From Antedon mediterranea (Eukaryota > Echinodermata > Crinoidea > Comatulida > Antedonidae): a stretch of 64,000 nt of DNA. The stretch covers positions 9,384,601 to 9,448,600 of the forward strand of contig NC_092677.1 of the NCBI RefSeq assembly GCF_964355755.1, given 5' to 3'. Below, in pieces: positions 28,314-39,700 of the stretch. A program made the position numbers and the translations under genes. The notes below the pieces were generated by a model. That model saw only the letters and a program-made list of their open reading frames with translations, searched no databases and was not told the origin of the DNA. How positions within the stretch are numbered: position 1 is the first letter of the stretch; each line of letters opens with the position of its first letter.

Positions 28314-28349
28314 CTTTGAATACATCTTCTCGGAACTCGTCCTTAATAC

Positions 28350-29925
28350 AATAGCAATTTAGCACAGTGTTTTACTATATAACCAGATAAATAATAGGAA
28401 ACATTTAATAATTTGATAAATGACATTTAAATAGCAATTTAGGTAAATGTCTTTTGAAATGAAATTAAATAAATTATAACCAATTTGGTTAGAGTAAAAC
28501 ACAATGATAAAGAATAGGAAACATTTAATAATATGATAAATTACATTTACATAGCAATTTAGCACTGTGTTTTACTATAACCAATTTGGTTAGAGTAAAA
28601 CACAATGATAAAGAATAGGAAACATTTAATAATATGATAAATTACATTTACATAGTAATTTAGCACTGTGTTTTACTATAACCAATTTGGTTAGAGTAAA
28701 GCACAATGATAAAGAATAGGAAACATTTAATAACATGATAAATGACATTCACATAGCAATTTAGCACTGTGTTTTACTATAACCAATCAGATTAGAGTAA
28801 AACACAATGATAAAGAATAGGAAACATTTAATAATATGATATATAACATTTACATAGCAATTTAGCACTGTGTTTTACTATAACCAATTTGATTAGAGTA
28901 AAACACAACGATAAAGAATAGGAAACATTTAATAACATGATAAATTACATTTACATAGCAATTTATCACTGTATTTTACTATAACCAATTTGGTTAGAGT
29001 AAAACACAATGATAAAGAATAGGAAACATTTAATAATATGATAAATTACATTTACATAGCAATTTATCACTGTGTTTTACTATAACCAATTTGGTTAGAG
29101 TAAAACACAATGATAAAGAATAAGAAACATTTAATAACATGATAAATGACATTTACATAGCAATTTAGCACTGTGTTTTACTATAACCAATTTGGTTAGA
29201 GTAAAGCACAATGATAAAGAATAGGAAACATTTAATAACATGATAAATGACATTCACATAGCAATTTAGCACTGTGTTTTACTATAACCAATCAGATTAG
29301 AGTAAAACACAATGATAAAGAATAGGAAACATTTAATAATATGATATATAACATTTACATAGCAATTTAACACTGTGTTTTACTATAACCAATTTGATTA
29401 GAGTAAAACTCAACGATAAAGAATAGGAAACATTTAATAACATGATAAATTACATTTACATAGCAATTTATCACTGTGTTTTACTATAACCAATTTGGTT
29501 AGAGTAAAACACAATGATAAAGAATAGGAAACATTTAATAATATGATAAATTACATTTACATAGCAATTTATCACTGTGTTTTACTATAACCAATTTGGT
29601 TAGAGTAAAACACAATGATAAAGAATAGGAATTTAATAATATGATATATAACATTTACATAGCAATTTAGCACTGTGTTTTACTATAACCAATTTGGTTA
29701 GAGTTAAACACAATGATAAAGAATAGGAAACATTTAAAAATATGATAAATGACATTCACATAGCAATTTAGCACTGTGTTTTACTATACCAATTTGATTA
29801 GAGTAAAACACAATGATAAAGAATATGAAACATTTAATAATATGATAAATTGCTAGCACTGTGTTTTACTATACCAATTTAGTTTTGGATAAAGAATATG
29901 AATTTAAAGAATGGATATAATATGA
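28350..29925. repeat. Left 101-bp monomer array (about 15 copies)
   Basis: AGAATAGG recurs at 28511, 28612, 28713 and 28814, a period of 101 bp. Each monomer contains GTTTTACTATAACCAA then TTTGGTTAGAGTAAAAC (a 33-bp near-palindrome), CACAATGATAAAGAATAGGA, AACATTTAATAA and TAGCAATTTAGCAC. Five-monomer blocks repeat with a 505-bp spacing (variant GTAAAGCACAATG at 28696 and 29201). Confidence 0.9.
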
Positions 29926-30260
29926 TATGATAAAATATGATTTTCTCCCAATTAGTAAGACATTTTGGAATACTGCGTGCGTAGTGCACCTAACAAGATC
30001 ATGTTCGCTATTTAAAACTCACATTTTAAAACCGTAAACGCATAAATTTGCGGACATACTCGTAAAACACACTTCCAGAGATTTAATAATTTTAACAGTA
30101 CTACAAAATCCATAATATAAAGTAGTATAGATTTGTACAAAAAGAGCAGAACAATTAAATTAACTGTCATTACATCTACTGAACTGTCTCATTACATCTA
30201 CTGAAAAATTCATCGCGATGAATTTATTTATAATACACCAATCAGATCACACGCAATTAG

Positions 30261-31178
30261 TATGGAATGCCAGTTTAGGCGATGATAAAATCGCGTCGAT
30301 GATGCAATGAAAATTGCGTCGATGTGATGAAAATTGCGTCGATGAATATAGTATTGATGTAATGATGTGATGAACATTGCGTCGATGAAAATTGCGTCGA
30401 TGTAATGAAAATTGCGTTAATGTGATGAAAATTGCGTCGATGAAAACTGCATCGATGAAAACTGCATCGATGAAAAAAAAAAAATTTTCATCGATGCAGT
30501 TTTCATCGATGAAAATTGCGAACTCCCTGCCGGTATGATTTGAATATGATGTCATGGATGCTGGACATCTGAATTTTATGTACTGAACTGGTGGATTAAC
30601 GGAAGCAATTAGCTAGAAGATATAATGTGTCCGAAAGGACAATAATGGATCCATTGCTAAAATGTGTTGACAATAAATCACTAAAATGTTAATCAGTGCA
30701 TATATTTCAACATTGTTTTAGTGCGCGCTCACTGTGCGCTTGTCTATAACGTGCGCTAGCGCAAGCGGTAAACATGTTTATCATATCAAAATATTCAGAA
30801 ACCGTCAATTTTTAGCAACATAATAACATTATTAACATCATTATTAACATCATCATTTACTTTACTAGTAGTCATTTTCATCATTGATTGAATTAAAACC
30901 ATTTGGAATTTTCATAATCAATTAAATTCATCACATCAATTTTCATCGATGCAGTTTTCATCGACGCAATTTTCATCGATGCAGTTTTCATCGACGCAAT
31001 TTTCATCGACGCAATTTTCATCGATGCAATTTTCATCGACGCAATGTAAATTGCGTCGACGCAATCTACATTGCATCGACGCAATCTACATTGCGTCGAT
31101 GCAATTTTCATCGACGCAATTTCATCATCGACGCAATTTTTATCATCGCCAAAAACTTGTGTAAAACGGCGTTCCATA
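30261..31178. mobile_element. Nested element with inverted GATGAAAATTGC arrays
   Basis: Ends TATGGAATGCC...GGCGATGATAAAA (30261) and, inverted, TTTTTATCATCGCC...GGCGTTCCATA (31178). Each arm is an array of a unit of about 15 bp, GATGAAAATTGCGTC and variants (left 30290-30475, with a local reversal at about 30478-30520; right 30935-31137). A spacer of about 400 bp lies between. Open frames through it are only the repeat translated. Confidence 0.75.
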
Positions 31179-31423
31179 AGTGACGAATCGCATATTCGCC
31201 GTTTATTGTTGAGGCGCGTAAACAGTGTGCGCAATGCACGTTTTCTTCCCATGACGAGACGAATCGATATTCGACTCTTCGTGTGACGAATAATTGCCAA
31301 ATTATAATTAATATAATTAATTAATGAAATAAGATACGCAGTTGATGTTTGCATCAATTGTTCTTTAGAATAAATACTTTCGAAATACAAAACAAAAAAT
31401 GTGTGGTGAGTGACGATATGTTC

Positions 31424-31464
31424 AATCATGGACCTATAAATTACTAATTTATAGGTCCATGATT
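31424..31464. repeat. Perfect 41-bp palindrome
   Basis: AATCATGGACCTATAAATTA (31424-31443), a single C, then its exact reverse complement (31445-31464). Lies between the nested element and the degenerate inverted units. Confidence 0.9.
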
Positions 31465-31799
31465 CAATATCTGTAGCTTCAATTCAAACATAATGTAACA
31501 GAAAATTCGAAGCGTAAAAAACGTTCGTTTACACAACACTTTTTTTTATACTTTATTATTGATTATTATATTATACAGGAATACTATTTATTTCCTCATT
31601 TCTACCCAAGAATAAAAAATTTTTGGATACAAAACTTTATGCATGTGAATTACATTACCAAAATATTAAAATGAGGATAAAAAAACATCGCGTAAAATAC
31701 TCGTACTCAAAAGCTTCTGAAATTTGTAGATATATGTCATGAAAAAGAAATTTGACATTCCCAATAATTTTTTTGGGTAAAAATGTAATATATGAAACA

Positions 31800-33500
31800 T
31801 ACAATTTACATAGTTTATCATTGTTTTTTATTAGAACCAATATGGTTACACAGTTAAACATAGTGATAAAGAATAGATACTTGTTAGGTTACTACCCTAC
31901 CCTCTAGTTTGAAGCGACATTATAAATTCATCGAGAAAAAAAACGTATCGTATTCAGAAACGTTTGAAATTTTGTATAGATATGTTCAATAAGACAAAAC
32001 AAATTATAAATTTCAAGACAAATCGATGATTTCCATTATTTGCATTTCTAAAAATTCACACTTATGAAAGACCATACATTTTCAACATTTCCTTTTTTCT
32101 GTGTACCGAGTTTAGAAACTTTTTGAATACCAGACGTATTTTTTTGTGATGCTTTTTCATTTGAATTGTAGTATAAAATGCCATTGAAACGAGATAAAAA
32201 TCATACAAGACATGTTATAATAGGTTGCTCTATATACATAACAAAATTAGTTCTTTTTTTTGGTAAGAATCGCCAATGAAGTAGAAAGTTATTTCAGATG
32301 TAGTGTGCATTTATACGTCATTAATAGTAGGCCTAAAATATAATATTAAATATTATAAAGAATATCAAACATTTTATGTTATGAAAAATAAAATTTACAT
32401 ATAAGTTTATCATTGTGTTTTACTATAACCATTTTGGTTAAAAGTTAAACACAGTGAGTGATAAAGAATAGAACTGTTTTAGTTTATTTAACCCTAACCC
32501 TAGTTTGAAGCGATCACATATTTAATATTCATCGCTAAAAATACGTATCGTCTTGAAAAACGTTTGATATTTGGTAGATATGTTCAATATAGGTTCTTAC
32601 ATCTATAATGCAAAAGAAATATCCTAATAGTTTTATTTTGATTTCTGAGAATCATCAATGAAGTAAAAATGTGTTGGAAATGTATTGTCTTTCATAAGTG
32701 TAAATGTTTAGAAATGCAAATGATTAAAATCACGAATTTGTCTTGAAACTTTTATTTTTTGTTTGTTTTATAGAAGTAAGAAGCTATTGAACATATTTAC
32801 CAAATTTCAAATGTTTCTGAATACGATACGTATTTTTTCGCGATGAATTAAGTATGTGATCGCTTCAAACTAGGGTTAGAGTTATATAACCTAAAACAGT
32901 GTCTATTCTTTATCACTGTGTTTATTATTACATTATATGTATCCTATAATGTAATATGAAAAATAAAATGTACATAGTTTATCATTGTGTTGTACTAAAA
33001 CCAATTTGGTTAAAAGTTAAACACAGTGTTAAAGAATGGAACTGTTAGGTTATTTAACCCTAACCCTAGTTTGAAGCGATCACATACTTAATTCATCGAT
33101 AAAAATACGTATCGTCTTAAAAACGTTTGAAATTTGGTACATGTTCAATATAGGTTCTTACATCTATAATGTAAAAGAAATATCATAATTTGTTTTATTT
33201 TGATTTCTGGGAATCATCAATGAAGTAAAAATGTATGGTATTTCATAAGTGTACATTTTTAGAAATGTAAATTATTAAAATCACGAATTTTTTGTGAAAT
33301 TTATATTTTTTGTTTGTTTTATAGACGTAAGAACCTATTAAACATATCTAACAAATTTCAAAAGTTTCTAAATACGATACGTACTTTTTCGCGATGAATT
33401 TATTATGTCGCTTCAAACTAGGGTTAGGGTTATATAACCTAAAACAGTATCTATTCTTTATCACTGTGTTTAACTGTGTCACCAAATTGGTTCTGTAAAA
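31800..33500. repeat. Inverted-repeat units with telomere-like words
   Basis: Two units of about 520 bp (about 32400-32935 and 32970-33482) and a partial one (about 31805-32110). Each full unit is itself a palindrome: it opens TTAAACACAGTG, AACCCTAACCCTAGTTTGAA, ATACGTATCGTCTT and closes with the complements (ATACGATACGTA, TTCAAACTAGGGTTAG, ATCACTGTGTTT). Ends resemble the 101-bp monomer, so these look like monomers interrupted by a palindromic insert. Confidence 0.65.
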
Positions 33501-33600
33501 GTAATAAACTATGTAACTTGTATTTATTATATTATTACATTATATGTATCCTATTCTTTTCATAACGTTTAGATAATAAGATATGTTTAATATAATATTT

Positions 33601-35934
33601 TGCTATGTAAATAACATCATATAATAAATGTTTCATTATCATTGTGTTTTACTGTAACCAAATTGGCTATAGTAAAACACAATACTAAATTTGTATGTAA
33701 ATGTATCATATTATTATATGTTTCCTATTCTTTATTTGTGTTTTACTGTATCCAGCACAGTGCTAAATATCATTTATCATAGTTAAAATGTTTTACTCTA
33801 ACCAAATTGGTTATAGTAAAACACAGTGATAAATTACTATGTAAATGTCATTTATCATATTATTAAATGTTTCCTATTCTTTATCATTGTGCTTTACTCT
33901 AATCAAATTGGTTATAGTAAAACACAGTGCTAAATTTCTATGTGAATGTCATTTATCATGTTATTAAATGTTTCCTATTCTTTATCATTGTGTTTTACTC
34001 TAACCAAATTGGTTATAGTAAAACACAGTGCTAAATTGCTATGTAATGACATTTATCATATTATTAAATGTTTCCTATTCTATATCATTGTGCTTTACCA
34101 TAACCAAATTGGTTATAGTAAAACATTGTGCTAAATTGCTAGCTATGTAAATAATCATTATTATTAAATGTTTCCTATTCTTTGTCATTGTGTTTTACTT
34201 TAACCAAATTGGTTATAGTAAAACACAGTGCTAAATTGCTATGTAATGACATTTATCATAATTATTATTAAATGTTTCCTATTCTATATCATTGTGCTTT
34301 ACCATAACCAAATTGGTTATAGTAAAACATGGTGCTAAATTGCTATGTAAATAATCATTATTATTAAATGTTTCCTATTCTATATCATTGTGCTTTACCA
34401 TAACCAAATTGGTTATAGTAAAACACAGTGATAAATTGCTATGTAAATGTCATTTATCATATTATTAAATGTTTCCTATTCTATATCATTGTGCTTTACC
34501 ATAACCAAATTGGTTATAGTAAAACACAGTGCTAAATTGCTATGTGAATGTCATTTATCAAATTATTAAATGTTTCCTATTCTTTATCATTATGTTTTAC
34601 TTTAACCAAATTGGTTATAGTAAAACACAGTGCTAAATTGCTATGTAAATGTCATTTATCATATTATTAAATGTTTCCTATTCTATATCATTGTGCTTTA
34701 CCATAACCAAATTGGTTATAGTAAAACACAGTGCTAAATTGCTATGTAAATGTCATATATCATATTATTAAATTCCTATTCTTTATCATTCTGCTTTACT
34801 TTAACCAAATTGGTTATAGTAAAACACAGTGCTAAATTGCTATGTAAATGTCATTTATCATATTATTAAGTGTTTCCTATTCTTTATCATTGTGTTTTAC
34901 TTTAACCAAATTGGTTATAGTAAAACACAGTGCTAAATTGCTATGTAAATGTCATTTATCAAATTATTAAATGTTTCCTATTCTATATCATTGTGTTTTA
35001 CTCTAACCAAATTGGTTATAGTAAAACACAGTGCTAAATTGCTATGTGAATGTCATATATCATATTATTAAATGTTTCCTATTCTTTATCATTATGTTTT
35101 ACTATAACCAAATTGGTTATAGTAAAACACAGTGCTAAATTGCTATGTAAATAATCATTATTATTAAATGTTTCCTATTCTTTATCATTGTGTTTTACTC
35201 TAACCAAATTGGTTATAGTAAAACACAGTGCTAAATTTCTATGTAAATGTCATATATCATTATTATTAAATTCCTATTCTTTATCATTCTGCTTTACTTT
35301 AACCAAATTGGTTATAGTAAAACACAGTGCTAAATTGCTATGTAAATGTCATTTATCATATTATTAAGTGTTTCCTATTCTTTATCATTGTGTTTTACTT
35401 TAACCAAATTGGTTATAGTAAAACACAGTGCTAAATTGCTATGTAAATGTCATTTATCAAATTATTAAATGTTTCCTATTCTATATCATTGTGTTTTACT
35501 CTAACCAAATTGGTTATAGTAAAACACAGTGCTAAATTGCTATGTGAATGTCATATATCATATTATTAAATGTTTCCTATTCTTTATCATTGTGTTTTAC
35601 TCTAACCAAATTGGTTATAGTAAAACACAGTGCTAAATTGCTATGTGAATGTCATATATCATATTATTAAATGTTTCCTATTCTTTATCATTGTGTTTTA
35701 CTCTAACCAAATTGTTTATAGTAAAACACAGTGCTAAATTGCTATGTAAATGTCATTTATCATATTATTAAATGTTGCCTCTTCTATATCATTGTGTTTT
35801 ACTCTAACCAAATTGGTTATAGTAAAACACAGTGATAAATTGCTATGTAATGACATTTATCATATTATTAAATGTTTCCTATTCTTTATCATTGTGTTTT
35901 ACTCTAACCAAATTGGTTATTGTAAAACACAGTA
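33601..35934. repeat. Right 101-bp monomer array (about 23 copies)
   Basis: Same monomer as the left array in the opposite orientation: TTTCCTATTCTTTATCATTG, GTTTTACTCTAACCAA then ATTGGTTATAGTAAAAC, ACAGTGCTAAATTGCTATGT. A segment of about 310 bp starting AATTCCTATTC at 34771 recurs essentially unchanged at 35269, a spacing of about 498 bp (five monomers). Confidence 0.9.
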
Positions 35935-36734
35935 TATTTTACCTACAAAATCGCCGCAAAATTGTTTATACGTTTATTTTGATTGGCTAACTAAAGTACG
36001 GTTTAATGAATATTGATATCAGAAGATTCCCTAGCTTAGTGAAAAAGTTTTATTACCAAAAATATGCTGATTACGTCACTACCGGAAGTTGTAGTCTAGC
36101 ATGATGCAGACGCAATTGATTATGTACGTTTGTTAAACATATAAAAAGCTGTAAATTACCACAAAACGACAATAGGAAAGAATTCAAAGAAATGCCCTAC
36201 GTGTTCAAAATCATTGTTTTAATATAGTCTGTATGTATAACTAACAATTGACCTTGTGGAAGAGCGTATAAATTTAATTTAAAGTAAAACATGATTTACT
36301 CGCCAATTTGGTATTGGATATATAGCTCTTTCTCGAACATGTAAGCTGCCATTTTGTTGTTTAAAAGGTCACGAAAACATCTAAAATAAACATATTATCT
36401 ACTTTTGAAAAATATTTATTTATCACTTTGTTTAAAATAAATAATATAATTTATTAAACAGAGTTTATATTTATTTAATTACTATTATTTAAAATTTTAA
36501 ATGTAACTAATAATATTTGTTTTAAAATTAATATATTGGTGATATGCCTATTCAGCAAACGCCGCCCTCAATTGTTGGAAACGAAATACAAAATTAAAAC
36601 CCCGTGAAAAACGAAGGAGGAAGATCGTGTTGTTGTCTGCTGCTGCTCTCGCGAACAACAAACTTCTTTTTAGTCTTGGCCTAGCGAATTTACAATTTAT
36701 TTACAGTTAATGTTATAGGCCAATATCTTTCAAA
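35935..36734 (+). other. SLC7A6OS upstream region
   Basis: Spans the right shoulder of the foldback and the presumed SLC7A6OS promoter. TACGTCACTACCGGAAGTTG (36072-36091) combines a CRE-like TACGTCA and an ETS-type CCGGAAGT word, both common in housekeeping promoters, about 650 bp before the start codon. No TATA box close to the ATG and no coding region seen. Confidence 0.35.
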
Positions 36735-39700
36735 ATGACAACCCTTGTTCGTGTTAAAAGAAAGCATACCGATGATCCTGTTGAAGCCCTGATTTTGTCG
36801 TGTAAGCGGGCGAAGAAAGGACAGACGACAACAACAAGTGGAGCAAAGGCTTCTGCCTCGTCCAAAAGTTTATCAAGTGAGGTGAAAAATGTGTTCCGAT
36901 TTGCGGGAACAGTGGCAGAGAAGGTAAATTATAAACATGTGTTGTTGATAAATAATTGTATGTACATTAATAATTATTATTGTTTTCAAATGTTATTAAA
37001 AGACTAATAAAATAAACCTTTTCTTTCTACAGATTTTAAGCCTGTTTTCCAGTCGACGTTGAGTTTTGTTGCATTAAAGCCTGGTTTCCATAAAATCGCT
37101 ACACGACAGAGCGTAGCGATTCTATGGAAACGCTAGAATTTATCGGGGATCTAGTACGCGAGCGCTAAATATTCTTTGGTACGCGTATACTATTCATCGC
37201 CGACAAAATCGGCAAAGTTGAACATGGTTGAACTTTGCCGATTTTACTGCGATGAATCGGGGAGCCTTCCCGATTGCGTCGGCGACATCTGTGCGTGTAG
37301 CGATTTTAATGGAAACGCTGTAGCGATTTTAATGGAAACCAGGCTTAACCAAAAAGGGGGAAAAATAATTGCTAAGAATCATAATCTGCAATCATTAAAG
37401 CTGCGTGTGGTCGACCCAGCAACAATTACACCAAGGAAACCAAGAATGATCGCTTAAATTTCTACTTTATTCTTTACTTTAACGATTTAAAAAAAAACTC
37501 AATGCAGCTCAACGTCGACTGGAAAACGGGTTTTAACAAAATTTCATAATAAGCCCTACCTTCATTCTTTATTAAAACTAATCAACTATACATGGATTTT
37601 AATTTCAATTACATCATGCCAATTAGGCCTAATTTTTGTACTTCGTATCCAATTACCATTAATGATTGGACACGTGCCTCGTTTAATAATTATTATCCCT
37701 TACCCACACATTAATAATTTAAATAAACATTCAAAATCCAATAACTGATATCTTCATATAGTTATTACAACCCGTAAGGCTATTCTAATCTTTGTCGATG
37801 AGAATGTAAGGCCTCCGCTCCTCACTCCATGCCTCCTTGATACAAACAAAAATCCCTCAAGTCGATGGTGAGAAAAGATGATGATGAGTAAAGCTACTCA
37901 ATTAAGATGATAGTTTAAAAAAAAGTACAGATGGGTTTCGAAGTCTGGCCTAATGTTACATTGAGCACTGACATTCAGCCATCCAATTATGCACTGTAAA
38001 ATTGATTTTAAAATAAATGCGAAAATAATTGAAAATCCCTGTATACTTTATAGGAAGCCTTTGATGCGAAAAACATAGAAACTAGTTATGTCATGTTAAT
38101 TTGTTTTGTTGATGATGCCGGGACATTATGATGCTTCCTCACTCCATTACTTGACAAAGTTTATAGTGGCTGCATTCTAGGTCAAGAAAACACTATTTGT
38201 AGGTCCTAGGTTGTTGAAAATAAAAATCTCCTTTTGGTCATTGCAAATCAAAAGCTCCTACTGTATTGTAAACTTTTTTAGGATACACACTTTTTCACTC
38301 ATTCAGTGAACTTAATGTAAAGAACAGAAAATGTATTGTACAAATGTGACCTATTGCCAGCAGCCATTTAGTAATTATCCTACATTTTAGCAACAAATAA
38401 TTCCAGCAAAGAAAATATAGAACAATAGATGAATACTGGAATATTACAGTAGGTTTGAGGTTTTTCAGTTGAATTTGTTACAATAAACATCAATAATATT
38501 AATAATTAATAATTAAAAAGTTTTCTAACTAATAAAAAAACTGATTGGTGTTTTTCGCAAGGCTGTTTTTGCTTACAGTACTTAACTGTTTAAAAATTTA
38601 TTTAAAAAACAAAAAGAAGAAAGAAAAAAAGTATAAAACTGAATTTCAAAATTCAGCTGTTAAAAATTGTTTTTCTTTTACCAATATTTGATCCCTATGT
38701 AGTGTTGTGCATTCAAACCCAATTTAGTTGAATGTCAAATTATTAAATAATACTAATTTTAAATAATACTTAAATTCTGTTAATCCATTGAGGTTTTTAC
38801 AGATTACCTGTGAAAATAACTTACTATATTTAGAAACTTATTTTGGCAACTCCATCAATTCTGTCTGTTTTGTCTATTATAAAGTCCAGTTTCTACTTTG
38901 AAAACATGAAACATAATTAATACTCAGTAATACAGAACAATATAATGGATACTGTAATATTTATAAGCCATGTTGTTTGGTTTCAGAATTTATTTATGGC
39001 TATTTTATTGCTAGTTCATGACCATTGCAAAGTGATTGTATTTCATTTAATATCAATTTGAAGTGTGAGTTAACTAATAAATTTCAAATGACCTGTCCAG
39101 AATAACACATATAAAACAAATGTAAAGTGACAAATACGATATACGCAGGTTCATGAAATGTATTTTAGGTTGTGTGTTGCTTTTGTCAATGCAGAATTTG
39201 TTTATCACCATTTACAATGGTTACTGGTAATATGTTATGATTGTACACATGCTTGATATCTTTCTTGATTGTAACACACTTATGATAAACATTAATTAAT
39301 GTGGCTTAAATTGTTTCAATAATCAATAATATTTACCATATACCAACGATTACATAAAAGTTGAAATAAGAGAAGAGGTATTTCACATATTGCGTCCACA
39401 ATTTCTAGCGAGTACCCAGTGATACCTAATACCAAGTACTGTATACTGATTTTCACTCAATTTAAATGAAGAGTTCAGGTTCGTTTCCATTCCTCTTTCA
39501 CTATAATACTGTAGGTTGCCACTAAGCATTAGTTTGTAGTAGATCAAGACTATTTTAATTGTAGATAATCTACCCCAAAAAATGTTTTGACGGTTTCTTG
39601 TTGAGGCTGTCTTTAATTGCCTATTGTTACTTAGTAGCTCCAATTGTTACCAGTTCATTAGAAGGACAAGGCTTTTTGTATAGCAAACGCAGCCATTGAT

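Larger units (their letters stand above)
28143..36313. mobile_element. 8.2-kb nested foldback (long inverted-repeat) structure
   Basis: Bounded by a 33-bp motif present once at each end in inverted orientation with a single mismatch (28143-28175 reads TACCAAACTGGCGAGTAAAT then CATGTTTTACTTT; 36281-36313 is its complement). Inside are two inverted arrays of the same 101-bp monomer (left 28350-29925, right 33601-35934). Between them lie a second, unrelated inverted-array element (30261-31178), a perfect 41-bp palindrome (31424-31464) and a set of inverted-repeat units (about 31800-33500). No conserved protein is encoded. Inverted termini made of tandem subrepeats are known from Drosophila FB and sea urchin TU elements; membership in either is not claimed. 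It occupies essentially the whole OXA1L-SLC7A6OS intergenic region. Confidence 0.8.

Noticed and set aside
28162-28365. 67-codon minus-strand frame upstream of OXA1L as the missing OXA1L first exon
   Set aside because: It has no donor joining in phase to 26865 that I could find and does not resemble a mitochondrial leader; it also overlaps the duplicated CCAAT elements.
30893-31429. Long open frame (178 codons) rich in MKIAS/MKTAS repeats, with reverse-frame counterparts
   Set aside because: It is the translated 15-bp GATGAAAATTGC array; the repeat period is a multiple of three, so frames stay open by chance. No start context or family.
33057-33070. Interstitial telomere
   Set aside because: Only two telomere words in a row; too short to call an interstitial telomeric tract.
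28350-35934. Regularly spaced repeats resembling a CRISPR array
   Set aside because: Spacers are as similar to each other as the repeats, the monomer is 101 bp, there are no cas genes, and the genome is clearly a metazoan nuclear one.
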